In this document: piece after piece, positions 44,880-55,565 of the stretch
Layout: the number at the start of each line of letters is the position of its first letter
Numbering within the stretch: position 1 is the stretch's first letter
NCBI GenBank assembly: GCA_905160935.1
Contig: CAJHZI010000305.1
Span: 459,626 to 523,625, forward strand
Length of the DNA: 64,000 nt
DNA from: Enchytraeus crypticus
Lineage: Eukaryota > Annelida > Clitellata > Enchytraeida > Enchytraeidae
Direction of reading: 5' to 3'
Notes under the pieces: generated by a model
Seen by the model: only the letters and a program-made list of their open reading frames with translations
Database searches by the model: none
Told to the model about the DNA's origin: nothing
Translations under genes and position numbers: made by a program

Positions 44880-46195
44880 ATAATAATAACAATTAGAGTG
44901 CTACTGTCATCAATGACATCATCGAGCACTATTGAGATAAAATCAAGCCGGCGAGCAAAAAGAAGGTCCAAAAACGGTGCAAATTCCAAAATCCAGATAA
45001 TCAGTCCAAAGTAAAGGGAATTAAAGAAAAGGAGGTTTAGGCGCAGGTCGCTGCTCATGGACAAGATGGAAAAGAGAGATGGAAAAGATAGGTCTTCAAC
45101 TGCCTATGGAACTGCTCATACGAAAGCAAAGGCCGATGTGCTTCAAATGAAGATTTCCGAAGATTGGATGGAAGAGAATTCCAGATCTGCGGTGCAGCAT
45201 GCTGGAAAGAACGTTTAGATAGCTTAGAGCGCGAAGGTAAGCTAGGTCTTACAAGAGTAATTAATTTAGAAGACCGAGTAACAGCAGGCTGCATCACTTT
45301 AATCAAGTGAGACATACAAGTTTGTCCAGGGATGGTGATGGACTTATAGGTTAACGAAGCTGTTTTGTAAATGACACGCTCTTTAATCTTTAGCCAGTGC
45401 AAAGACTTTAAAATGGGCGTAACATGTGAGTGCTGGGAACTACAAAAAATTGCTCGCGCAAGAGAATTCTGAACAAATTGCAATCGATTTATCTCACAGC
45501 TAGGGAGATTTAAAAACAGGGAATTGCAGTAGTCCAATTTCGATTGCACAAGAGCAGCACCAATTGTAGTGGCTGTTTCACGTGACAAATATGGACGTAT
45601 TCGACGAAGATCTCGGATATGAAAGAAACATGCTTGTGAAGTTTTAGTTATATATTCGTGGAAGGTTAGGTGTTTATCAAGGATAACACCGAGATTTCTC
45701 ACAGAAGAAACAGGTGATATTTTAATACCCGAAGATAACGAAAGAGTTTTCCCATTCAGCTTCAAAAGCTGTTGAGGTGTCCCAACCAACAAGAATTCGT
45801 CTTAGATGGATTAAGTGCCAAAAATTAGCAGACATCCAAGAGGATATAGACTGAAAACTTTGTTGCAGGAGAGTTTCAGCATCAGAGTAGGAGTTAGGGG
45901 TGAAACAAGTGTACATTTGAGTGTCATCAGCATATAGTTCATGATCAAGAGAATGAGAAGAGATTAGTGAGCTTAAGGGTGTAGTATAGAGGCTGAAAAG
46001 GATAGGACCAAGAACGGAGCCTTGAGGCACACCATACTTTAAGTGGGAAGGCGAAGAGATGTAGCCATCACTTTTACACTAAGAACGAGCCGCCATATAG
46101 GAGAGAGCTCTTCCAGAACAATTCCACGAATACGCGACCGGGAATAAAGACGTTCCAGAAGAATATTGTGATCATGGTATCAAAAGTCGGCCAAA

Positions 46196-46305
46196 AATCA
46201 TAATAATAATAATAAAGGTTTAACGCGTCCCTTTCCTCATCTAGAGATGATGTCAGGACGTCGGATGATGTCAGGGACAGCCATGCATACATATCCATTT
46301 AACTT
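46196..46305 (-). repeat. Interspersed repeat family D inserted in the LINE
   Basis: Inverse of 'gacgtcctgacatcatc' / 'gaggaaagggacgcgttaaa' / 'cctttattattattatt'. It interrupts the RT reading frame, so it postdates the LINE insertion. Confidence 0.8.
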
Positions 46306-46904
46306 TGTGTGCACATGCTGGCCGTTAACCATAGAACTGCACACAGTATGAAGGCCGTTTCAAGAACGATCTTAGTATAAGCACGTTGGTATGCTATTAA
46401 TAATCGATTGTAAAGAGAGAGAGGAGAAAGCCTCTGAACACAATTCTTTTCGTGAATTTATATATGTAGTGACAATTCGATAGGTGGCGTATTTGACAAT
46501 GATTCCTTATCCAGTGTGGGCTTTTTAAGCAATGGAGTAATAACTGTAGGCTTAAAAGCGCAAGGAAATATGCCAGTAGAGAGAGAGAGAGAGATTAACA
46601 ATCAATGCTAATACAGGAGCAAGTATGTGAATACACTTCTTTAAAAGAGAGGTTGGGATAGGGTCCAAGTCACAGCGTTTGGCTGGAGAATCTAAAACTA
46701 ATTTAGTAATCTCTTCAATTGTAACTGCAGTGAAATTAGAAAGCTCATCCTTAGAATGAGTCTCTATTGGAGTATAAGGAGTACAGTTAGGAGCTGGAGA
46801 GATAGATGCTCTAAGATTGTTTATCTTATCACTAAAGTAACTGGAAAATTGTTCAGGAAGTGACTCAACAGGAGTAGAAGGAAGAGAAGGAGAAATAGAT
46901 CTAT

Positions 46905-48068
46905 TTAAAAGATCATAACAGTTTTCCATAATCTCCTGGCATTCACAGCCTTACTGACCAAAGAGGAATAGTACTCTTTCTTAGCATTAGCAATAGCAGT
47001 ACGATAAATCTTGTGTTGCAAATTAGAAACAGTTTTCCAAAAGTCGGAATGTGTATGACGCCACTTTCTTTCAGCTCTACAGCATGCAGCCTTTAGCTTT
47101 CTCAGATCAGAGGTGTACCAAGGGTTAGATTTCTTAAGCTTCTTGGTAGTTAAAGGTGCATGCTTATCAAGTAGAGATGAAAGAGTAGTGTTATACTGTT
47201 TTAATAATTCATCAAGAACATTAGAATGAGACTTTATCAAAGTCGAGTTTTCAAGGTCAGAACAAAAGAGCTCGAGATCAATATTATTAATACACCTAAA
47301 TGAAACAGTAGATGAATTTTTAATAGCATCTGGCTTAACATGATTATAAGTGAATACAACAGGAAAATGGTCTGACGGCGAGTTAGATAAAATATTAACA
47401 CTTAAAGGATCAATAGAAGAGAGACTTGGTGTAATAACAACATCAAGTGTATGATGGTCAATATGTGTAGCAACATTCACATGTTGAACAGCATTACAAG
47501 AGGACAGCAAAGTATTAAACTGCTGAGTTAAGGGATCAAGAGGATTATCAAGGTGAATGTTGAGGTCACCTGTAATCACAAAGTCTGATTTAGAAGCAGT
47601 AAGGAAGGAGAGTAGGGCAGAAAACTCCGATAAAAAGGGAGAGAAAGGTTTGGCACAGATGGAGGAAGATGGTGGTCGATACACTGCAACAACATGCAGA
47701 GTACAAGTGCCAAATTTACCAGTGACTGAAATTGCTTCAAATGAAGAAAATTTATGACAGTCATTGCTAAGAAGGGTAAAGGGCTGCCTTAGTTGGAGAG
47801 CAACTCCACCACCCTTAGCACCAGATATCCTAGAGTCACGATTTACAATAAACATATCATAACCTGGAGGAAGAAGGGACATCAGTTCAGAAGGAGTAGT
47901 TAGAGAGGATAGCCAAGTTTCACTGATGGCAAAACAGTCAAACTTGTGAGTCTCAGCCAAATCATGCAAAGCAATGATATGGTCTGAGTTACAGAGTGAT
48001 CGAATGTTAAGAGAGCAAAGAAAAATATTGCTTCGAAGAGGATTAACAGCAATTCTCGATCGAAACAT
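46905..48068 (-). CDS. LINE endonuclease-domain ORF (387 aa), 5' part of the polyprotein
   Basis: Longest intact frame of the LINE. Apurinic/apyrimidinic-type endonuclease signatures occur in order: SLNIRSL, ISETWL, AKGGGVALQLR, VYRPPSSS, VITGDLNIHLD, HHTLDVVITPS and SDHFPV. The linker toward the RT (NPWYTSDLRKLKAACCRAER) follows. The frame is lost at about 46925, just before the RT, where the next frame resumes with MENCYDLLNRS. ATG at 48068 follows no visible promoter. The endonuclease itself looks catalytically intact, but the element as a whole is dead. Confidence 0.85.
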   Translation of the reverse strand: MFRSRIAVNPLRSNIFLCSLNIRSLCNSDHIIALHDLAETHKFDCFAISETWLSSLTTPSELMSLLPPGYDMFIVNRDSRISGAKGGGVALQLRQPFTLLSNDCHKFSSFEAISVTGKFGTCTLHVVAVYRPPSSSICAKPFSPFLSEFSALLSFLTASKSDFVITGDLNIHLDNPLDPLTQQFNTLLSSCNAVQHVNVATHIDHHTLDVVITPSLSSIDPLSVNILSNSPSDHFPVVFTYNHVKPDAIKNSSTVSFRCINNIDLELFCSDLENSTLIKSHSNVLDELLKQYNTTLSSLLDKHAPLTTKKLKKSNPWYTSDLRKLKAACCRAERKWRHTHSDFWKTVSNLQHKIYRTAIANAKKEYYSSLVSKAVNARRLWKTVMIF

Positions 48069-48833
48069 GCTTACAAAACTGACTAATCAGTAATTTTAAA
48101 CAATACAGAAAGTACAATATAAATTGCAATATAGTATTATACAAATTACATAAAATGATATTAATATGCAATAATTAACTAACGATCAAAACATAAACAC
48201 TACAACTTTAACAATTTAAACAGTAAAAGCAGTATAAAATAACTGTAACGGAATCTACTATAATGGTAAAATAACGGTCAAAACTGTATATTGATTTTTC
48301 AACAAAATAACTATATAACAGATTAACAATATAACATAGAACTAAGTTAATAGTACGCCAAAGTACTTAATCAGGTCTAAAACTATTCACTCAAGACGCT
48401 AAATTTCATCAAAAATCTATTTATTATAAATAAATAAATAAACAGTCCTGTCAACACATGACGTCACGCATCATCATACGTTATGCCTGATCATAACAAG
48501 TTTAACTAACTATTCATTAATATATCATAGGTAATCTAGGAACACCATTATACCGCCACACTAATGTTTATAATATATCGATGACGTGACAACTATAGAA
48601 ATGACATCACAATCATAGAGAACTACGTCACAGATGTCGGCTATGATCGACACACTGCATTACGAGACACAATGCATTACGAGCATTCAGGGTTCATTTT
48701 ATTAATGGAGAATCTAATTATACATTTACATGTATAATTTATGTGGCAATGCGGTTTCAGTAGACAATGCAAGGAAACTGTAGCATGTGTGGTATGTCAG
48801 TAATGTCACGTGTGTAATAAGCTGTTTATTATA
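48069..48833. other. LINE 5' flank; nothing recognised
   Basis: AT-rich; may include the LINE's 5' UTR up to an undetermined boundary. No host gene seen. Confidence 0.4.
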
Positions 48834-49030
48834 GAGATTATACTCTCGGATCAGCGCGGCCGCGCGGCTGGGATTCTAACCCAGCCGCGCTGATCTGAGA
48901 GTATAATCTCGGACATTAACTGGACTGATTTTACGGAAAATGGACTAAATTGCCTAACGGTTTAAACGTGTGGTATTAAAAAGTGATAGATATCAACATA
49001 GTTGATCATTTCACTATAATGTGTGTTAAC
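48834..49030 (+). repeat. SINE family A, copy 7, with palindromic 5' end
   Basis: The body starts with an inverted duplication: 48834-48860 is the near-exact inverse of 48884-48910, with inner ggctggg/cccagcc arms. It then continues as ordinary SINE A to 'gatcatttcactataatgtg'. Confidence 0.88.
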
Positions 49031-49099
49031 TTTAACTTTATGAATAGGCCTATATAAAAATTGAGATTGAAAAATCTATTTTTCGTAGAGTTAGAGTTA

Positions 49100-49290
49100 A
49101 AATAACTAAAGAAGTTAGTAACATATCTAATAAGTTATTAGCATAGCTAATAATTTATATTAGCATAACTAACAAGGTAACAACATGACTAATAAGTTGT
49201 TAGCATATCCAATTAGTTATCATCATATATAGTGCATCATTATCATATCTAATAAGTTATTAGTATAAAGAATAAGTTAGATACCGGAAT
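49100..49290. repeat. Degenerate 'aataagttattagcata' repeat
   Basis: About seven imperfect copies of 'agcatatctaataagttatt'. Confidence 0.75.
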
Positions 49291-49689
49291 ATTGTTATAT
49301 CTGTAATATTATACCCAACTTGCAAATTGTTCAAGTAAAATGGCCCCAACTTGACCCATTTGCAATGCTTTCTAATTTTAGAGTCAAATCGAGCCCACAT
49401 AGTTTTAGAAATAGTGTTATATCACCCTGGGATAGGTCTACTTTCTACCCACTAATGTTTCTGCAACTGCTAATGTTTTGTTTTGGTGTAATAGGAAAGA
49501 CCTGCGCACATAGCTCAATGATGCATTTTCCTCTTTCTTGCACTGGGTTACCAGTGCGCTTGTACTTAAGTAAATAAATAAATAATCTTACTTAAGTTAC
49601 TTGGGTCATCTCCAAGGTCTTTGTGTGAAAACAATGCGATAGGACCAAATATCACTCCAACCTTTGTGATTAGCTTCTTTATAACACGA

Positions 49690-49835
49690 CACCAATAACA
49701 GCAATTAGTGTGCTACTGTTTTCCATGACAACATCGAGAACTATTGAGGCAAATCTAAACCGGTGAGCAAAATTAAAGTACTAAACGATGCAAATTCGAG
49801 GATCCAGAGAACCAGTCCAAAGATGGATTTATAAT
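49690..49835 (-). mobile_element. LINE 3'-end fragment
   Basis: 'caattagtgtgctactg', 'gacaacatcgagaactattg', 'ccggtgagcaaaattaaag', 'ccagagaaccagtccaaag': a diverged minus-oriented LINE tail. Confidence 0.75.
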
Positions 49836-49951
49836 TAATTAAAATAATGGCTCGGGCGTGATTCCTAGGCTCCTAGCAGTGGTTCTCATTGATAACTAAA
49901 TAAAGAAGTTGCTTTGAGTCGTGCCGTACTGAAGTCAGCTTGTTCTTACAA

Positions 49952-50033
49952 GGTAGCGTGGCCGAGTGGTCTAAGGCGCTGGTTTTAGGCACCAGTCTCT
50001 TCGGAGGCGTGGGTTCAAATCCCACCGCTGCCA
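49952..50033 (+). tRNA. tRNA-Leu (anticodon UAG)
   Basis: 82 nt. Acceptor stem GGTAGCG pairs with CGCTGCC, discriminator A. The D arm contains the A box (tggccgagtggtctaagg). The anticodon stem CTGGT/ACCAG encloses loop TTTAGGC with TAG at the anticodon. A long variable arm (tctcttcggaggc) is typical of class II tRNA-Leu, and the T arm is gtgggttcaaatcccac (B box). There is no intron. It reads CUA codons and looks functional. A short T-rich run follows at about 50040. Confidence 0.97.
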
Positions 50034-51102
50034 GTAAATATTTTAATAACAAGGACAGTAATTGAAATGTATGGTTCTTTTGCGCTAATCTTCTTCTTCT
50101 TGATTATTGATTCAGATTAAATCCTGACCCTGTACCCTGGGCAGAAGGGGAGAGGGGGAATAGGGTAATAGTAGTTCTGCACTTTGATTCATTCCATGTC
50201 ATTCCAAGACAGAAAACAAATTCTTACTCATCGATATACGTATATCAGTTCGATGGAAAAGCTTCCTTTAAGTCTGAATTCTTTCTGTGAAGCTTTTCAA
50301 TTTGAGACTATCGGCAGAGGCTATTGTAATGAAAATCGTAGTAGATTGAAATGAAATATATAGGGCTCGTAAATTGCGTGTGCTCTCTCTGTAACCTGCA
50401 GTTCAGCTCAAACATGTGAAGTATGTGGAAATTTAGGCTAAATAGAACTCAGTTCTTAATGAATGCACTGAAATATATATGTATATGAACGAAAATCAAG
50501 CAATGTATACGCTTAAATTCTTTCATAAGCATCAGAAGGCCGACGAATTTCTCCCCGAATGTAATTTTAGCATTTTATCGTCAATGGTGGAATAAAACAA
50601 GTAGTTCGTTTCTATTAACTGAGTTCAATTATCTACGAAACCAATATTCATCGACCTTCAAGAAGAAATTCTTTATCACTCGCATCTGGTTTTCTTTTTA
50701 CCTCCCTGTTAGTTTTCTTTTTACCTCCCTGCTAGTTTTCTTTCTACCTCCCTACTCGCTACTAGTTTCCTTTCTACCTCCCTACTAGTTTTTTTTCAAA
50801 TGTCAGGTTCAAGGTATAGATGTTCAACTTAGTCTTGCTGATAACGAGCTTCAAATGTCTACAATTTCTGGAAGAGAATTTTTGGATGCACTAAAATACC
50901 CGATTCTTCTTGAAAGGAATTCCTATCCCCCTCGTGTCGTTAAACTGACCTGAAACCCGGATATGAGGAAAATGCGCAGCAGAAATTCCAGTCAGATTGG
51001 GCGCGTGTACTGCCCGTAATCATTAAGATGCTGATGCAAATCAGAGGAACGTCAGATTATCTGCAGATTTTAAACTATTGAGATTCCAAACCTAGCGTTA
51101 GA
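50034..51102. other. 5' flank of CH25H-like gene B
   Basis: No gene. 50690-50795 holds four copies of a polypyrimidine 24-mer (ttttctttttacctccctg), strand-asymmetric. The promoter of copy B is presumably here, but no core element stands out. Confidence 0.5.
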
Positions 51103-51913
51103 ATGTTGGACGACAACTGTACATTATTCGACTCTGTCGTAACGGGATCGTGGTCGGCCGATCTATTTCCAACCCCTGCCGACAATCTAAGTCACCACCA
51201 TGTCGACAGCGAATGCTCTTCTCGTATTCTACAACCGATCTGGTCGTTTTCACTGCGCTATTCCTACTATACCAGTTCCGCTCTTTTTCCTATCGCAGTT
51301 TCGATTGTCACGTATTTTCTGTGTCAATTAGTTTTCACTGCAATGGATCTCTATGCAGTAGTTTGTCCAGGACTGAATCGCTACAGGATTCAACCGGAAG
51401 TGGAATACTCGTGGAATAAGCTACAACCGGCTCTGTTAACTACATTCTGGAATCATCTTCTCTACATACTTCCATCTTCCATAGCGCAGGTTGGTTGATG
51501 CAAAGCAATGATTTATTAAAAGTTTATTAAGCTCTGATTAATAAAAATATTTAAAAAATTATTTTACTTCAATCAGTTGCTCAATAAAAATTTTAGGTTC
51601 TTTTTCAGTCATTCTACAAAATCAAGATTTCGAAGAAGAAGACCTCTAGATTCATCATCATCAAGTTTTCAGTTCCATTATTGTAATATACAAATTAGAT
51701 TTTAAGTTAGTTTCCTCATTCACGCATGATCGCAGGGTCGCTCTGCATAGACAAGTGCACGCAAATGTATTATATCTAAATGACATCATCTAGAAAGCAT
51801 TGTATCATTCAATTATAGTATACACTAGAGATATACAATAACCTGCCAGGAACTTGTAAAGCGGTCTCGAAGACAAGACACCGGCCATGACACCGCTATA
51901 TAAATTGTCGGAG

Positions 51914-51948
<35 letters not shown>

Positions 51949-52616
51949 CAATATAATAATTATTATTATTTGTATGATTATTATTATTTGCATTATTATT
52001 ATTATTACTATTATTATCACCTTCGGATAAAGGACCGGCCGCTGAATTCCCACTGTTAGACTGTAGGCATTTGATGGTATTACAGTGGGCTTGGACTCCA
52101 GACACCTACATGCCCGCTCAGGCACCCTCTCTTCTCGAGTTTTGCTGGCACCAGTACGCCGCCCTCATGATCATGGACTTAGAGTTCTACGTCTGGCACG
52201 TCATCCATCACAAGAGTCGCTTCCTCTACCGTCACATCCACTCTGTTCACCACCGCTACACAGCCGTCAACAGCTGGGCCACACAGTACGTTCATCCCTG
52301 GGAACTCTTCAGCCTCGGATTCTTCACGACCACCTCACCGTGGCTGCTCGGAGCTCATCCTCTCACCGCCTGGTGCTTCATGGCCTTTGTTCTAGCGGTC
52401 AGCGTGGAGGACCACTGCGGGTACGACCTGCCCTTCATGCCTCACCACTGGGCGCCCTTCTGGGGCGGTTCCCGCAAGCACGACATGCATCATCAGCGCC
52501 CGATGACCAACTTCCAGCCCTACTTCAACTGGTTCGATCGTCTGTTTGGCAGCGAATATAGAGCGACTGAGCGAGAGAAGCTGAGTGAAGAACGGAGTAA
52601 GGACGTTGTCAAATAG
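51103..52616 (+). CDS. Cholesterol 25-hydroxylase-like / fatty acid hydroxylase, copy B
   Basis: Two exons, 51103-51489 and 52086-52616, joined in phase 0; 305 residues. The intron is at exactly the same place as in copy A (after SIAQ / SVAQ). All three His clusters are kept: HVIHHK, HSVHHRY and HDMHHQ, plus SVEDHCGYDLPFMPHHWAPF. Exon 1 has hydrophobic spans (LFPIAVSIVTYFLCQLVFTA and a helix before LLYILPSSIAQ), as expected for an ER membrane di-iron oxygenase. The first 30 residues share little with copy A, whereas most of exon 2 is nearly identical. It lies about 9.6 kb from copy A in divergent orientation. An (ATT)n tract at 51917-52020 occupies the intron close to the exon 2 acceptor. The substrate is inferred as a sterol or related lipid only by family. 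Confidence 0.9.
51917..52020. repeat. (ATT)n microsatellite in the CH25H-like B intron
   Basis: Interrupted ATT/AAT triplets ending about 65 bp before exon 2. Confidence 0.95.
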
Positions 52617-52695
52617 TATCAGTAGCCAAGACATTTGACATAGATTCATTTAAAACACCCTAATTTTGTATTAAACATCCATTTAAAACTGTTTA

Positions 52696-52701
52696 AATAA
52701 A
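52696..52701 (+). promoter_or_regulatory. Polyadenylation signal of CH25H-like B
   Basis: AATAAA 80 bp after the stop codon at 52616, the right distance and strand for 3' end formation of copy B. Confidence 0.55.
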
Positions 52702-52796
52702 TCATTCTCGCTGGATAGACTGTTCTGTGCGGCACTGATTTGTTTGTATTGAATAGAAATAGAAATGTATCTTCAACTAATAATTTTCAGCGACGG

Positions 52797-52852
52797 AAAA
52801 GCTGGTAAATCTACGGTCAGCTTCCTCACTCAAAAGCAATGTCAGTAGCCTA
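52797..52852 (-). repeat. SINE family B, 3' fragment
   Basis: 'agctggtaaatctacggtcag', 'cctcactcaaaagcaatgtcag' match the SINE B tail in minus orientation. Confidence 0.6.
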
Positions 52853-53085
52853 CGAAAAGAGTTGCCTACGTTGGAACATGTGAGGAGTAGAAAAACGAGT
52901 TTGAGATCTAAAAGTGCTCTACAGACTTACAGCATCTCTATATTCTGAGAGAAGACTTTTTATTGTTATTTATTATTAGTCTCTAGGGACCTGGCACACA
53001 GATTGATCATTTAGGATAACGCTAATGCAACTCACTGAGTACACCAGGGAGGACACACCTACGGACTGTAGCGACATTTAAAAGT

Positions 53086-53222
53086 TAAAGCTAAAAACGC
53101 TAATGTTAACGTCAGTTTCCTCACTCGAAAGCGATGTCAGTGACGGACGAGCTCAGGATTGGAACCTCGCACATACTGATCCGAGGTCGAATATCTTACC
53201 GATATCGCCACTGGCTCCAGCC
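53086..53222 (-). repeat. SINE family B, copy 8
   Basis: Full-length minus copy: 'acgctaatgttaacgtcag', 'cactcgaaagcgatgtcagt', 'cacatactgatccgaggtcg', 'ccgatatcgccactggctc'. Confidence 0.9.
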
Positions 53223-53440
53223 AATGATTTTCAAGACTCTCCTCGTTCAGATGTTTGTAGTATGCTTTAAATGCGTATTGTGTGAGTAATTAATATTAAA
53301 AGATATTAAAATAAAATAAAATAACAAGTATTATTCAATAAGACTCTAAAATGTGAGTAATCGGTTAATTAACACGAGAGCAGATAAGTTTAAATCGGCA
53401 ATAGGCTGACAATATTAATTTGTAAATGTAAAATAACACT

Positions 53441-53513
53441 TGGTTTCGCTGGGTTTCGAACCCAGGACCTCTCGCGTGTGAGGCGAGCGTGATAACCACT
53501 ACACTACGAAACC
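53441..53513 (-). tRNA. tRNA-Val (anticodon CAC)
   Basis: 73 nt on the minus strand. Acceptor stem GGTTTCG pairs with CGAAACC, discriminator A. The D arm has the A box tagtgtagtggttatcac. The anticodon stem CTCGC/GCGAG encloses CTCACAC, giving CAC. The T arm is ctgggttcgaaacccag (B box). There is no intron or mismatch. It reads GUG codons and looks functional. Confidence 0.97.
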
Positions 53514-53624
53514 TTCACGTTCAAGCTGATCTAGCTCAAGTATTGTACGCTCAACACTATCTACGCGGACAAAGTTCAATAAGTTCAGAGCACAGCACGC
53601 GACTGAGTAGCGAATTGCAAGAGA

Positions 53625-53715
53625 GTTAACAACAACACGATTAGAGCGCTAGTGCCATCCATCATAACATCTAGCACTATAAAACCAAAACCTATCTAGA
53701 AGAAAACAAAGTAGG
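53625..53715 (-). mobile_element. LINE 3'-end fragment, diverged
   Basis: 'acgattagagcgctagtgcc', 'acatctagcactata' and following A-rich sequence align with the LINE 3' UTR. Confidence 0.5.
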
Positions 53716-54044
53716 GTCTCTTGTTGGTAAAAAATTAAACACAAACCATCGTGAAATTATCATCCAAACTGATTTCTGTCATTTTTATTATCACATGTTA
53801 AACCACTGTGGACAGTTTCGTCAATTATCCGTGTCATTATTCTAAGTAATTACTATTAAAGTAATAAAATAGTGAAGTATTAGTATTATTATTATTGTAG
53901 TATTATATTATTATTTTACTATAATTAGAAAATGCTTAACGACAGTTTTCTTGCCCAAGGATGATGTCAAGGGCGTAATTAATTCGTAGATTAAATTAAA
54001 GTCAAGCAAATCACAAGCAAGCAACTATCCAACGACGTGAAGTT
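53716..54044. other. Spacer with possible old SINE A and D remnants
   Basis: 'catcgtgaaattatcatcca', 'atcacatgttaaaccactgt' (53745-53840) resembles a degraded SINE A tail. 53925-53990 faintly resembles family D. No gene. Confidence 0.35.
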
Positions 54045-54655
54045 ATAAGATGAGAGTGATAAGAGCTTCAGTGATGAGAGTGATAAGAGCTTCAGTGATA
54101 GGATGAGAGTGATAAGAGCTTCAGTGATAGGATGAGAGTGATAAGAGCTTCAGTGATAGGATGAGAGTGATAAGAGCTTCAATGATAGGATGAGAGTGAT
54201 AAGAGCTTCAGTGATAAGATGAGAGTGATAAGAGCTTCAGTGATAGGATGAGAGTGATAAGAGCTTCAGTGATAGGATGAGAGTGATAAGAGCTTCAGTG
54301 ATAGGTCTTAAAAATGAGAGTGATAAAGGGTAGGGCGTTGCAATGATAGGAATGGAGAGTGATAAGAGGCTTCAGTGATACGATGAGATGATAATAGCTC
54401 TCCGTGGAGTCTATGGGATGAGATGGTGTATAAGATCTTCATGATAGGGAGGTGATGGAGTAGTGATAAGATCGAGTTCAATTATACGGATGAAGTGATA
54501 AGAGGCTGTCAGTGATAAGACTAGAGGTGGATAAGCGCTTCAGTGTATGAGGATGAGGAGTGATAATAGGCTTGGCAGGATAACATGAGAGTAGTGACTC
54601 AGCAGCATTTCAATGATAAGATGAAGTATAATGAGCTTCATGGTGATAGAACAGA
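54045..54655. repeat. 29-30-bp minisatellite that degrades to the right
   Basis: Near-perfect units 'gatgagagtgataagagctt' + 'cagtgatag' to about 54310. They then become heavily scrambled, with indels and substitutions, until about 54655. Confidence 0.93.
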
Positions 54656-54839
54656 GACGATCGCATGACACATACACACAATACTTAGTATTCAGGAGTA
54701 ACTAAGCAATAAGGTAATTTTCGGAGTACAGCGAACAACACAAATAACAAGATATTTTGCTCTGCAACTTCACAGAGCACGACACTTCTAGATGTTAAAT
54801 AGCAAATCTGTAATACTCTACAAATTATTCACAAAAGAT

Positions 54840-54895
54840 TTGACAAATGGGGATAAAAGAGGGTGGGGGTGCCCAGGGGGGGGCCTAAGAAAGTA
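54840..54895. repeat. Possible fragment of the CAGGGGCGGATCC MITE
   Basis: 'gtgggggtgcccaggggggggcctaag' resembles the G-run interior end of the hAT MITE at 4900-5743; no termini are visible. Confidence 0.25.
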
Positions 54896-55074
54896 CTAGT
54901 GATATGTGGCTTAAAATGTATTTAATTTTCAGAATGATTATTACAATTGGCAATTATTTAAACAAGTTCGGTCAGTTCTCATACAGTGCTCATCCGGATA
55001 AATTCCTTGCCGCGCGATAAGCTTGTTAGATGATTTCTATCTAGGCAAACGAATTAAGGATGGATATAATAAAT

Positions 55075-55292
55075 AATATAGAAGATATATATTATATATA
55101 TCTATGATATATATATATATACTATAGATATATAGTATAGATGAGAGATATTATATATATACATATATATATACACACACATAAATATACATATACATTT
55201 TACACAATATAGTATATATAATATATACATGTATATACATACGTATATATATTTATATATAAATAAACATATGATATGTGTATAGGCCTATA

Positions 55293-55352
<60 letters not shown>
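55075..55352. repeat. Long AT-dinucleotide tract
   Basis: About 270 bp of TA-rich sequence with a pure (AT)n core at 55300-55350. Confidence 0.95.
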
Positions 55353-55412
55353 GAGAAATTGTGTCAGACGCTGGATTAATGCTGTACAAGGACACGATAG
55401 CAAGAAGAATTT

Positions 55413-55443
<31 letters not shown>

Positions 55444-55467
55444 AATTGTATATATGATAGTATATTT

Positions 55468-55528
55468 GTACGTCCCTGACATCATCCTTGTCCTTGGATG
55501 AGGAAACGGACGTTAAACCTTTCTTATT

Positions 55529-55562
<34 letters not shown>
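55468..55562 (+). repeat. Interspersed repeat family D, copy 4, plus (AT)n
   Basis: 'gtacgtccctgacatcatcc', 'ggatgaggaaacggacgtta', 'aacctttcttattatta' followed by a TA tract to 55562. Confidence 0.85.

Positions 55563-55565
<3 letters not shown>

Larger units (their letters stand above)
44880..48068 (-). mobile_element. CR1/L2-type non-LTR retrotransposon (LINE), decayed
   Basis: Minus-strand element of about 3.2 kb. From its 5' side: an APE endonuclease ORF (48068-46905), RT N-terminal part with CDLDPIPTSLLKK (46929-46552), a frameshifted stretch (GIFPCAFKPTVITPLLKKP, about 46570-46480), 'AAFDTIDH'-like RT residues spread over two frames near 46190-46110, GSVLGPILFSLY and YADD (46030-45722), a downstream C-terminal region (45792-45055) with LDYCNSLF, then a 3' UTR ending in an ata/aat tail at 44880. 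A family-D repeat (46305-46196) is inserted in the RT. Frame breaks near 46925, 46575 and 45795 make it non-functional. Its 3' UTR is the source of at least seven short fragments elsewhere in the window. Motif order and style suit the CR1/L2 group; the exact clade is uncertain. Confidence 0.9.
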
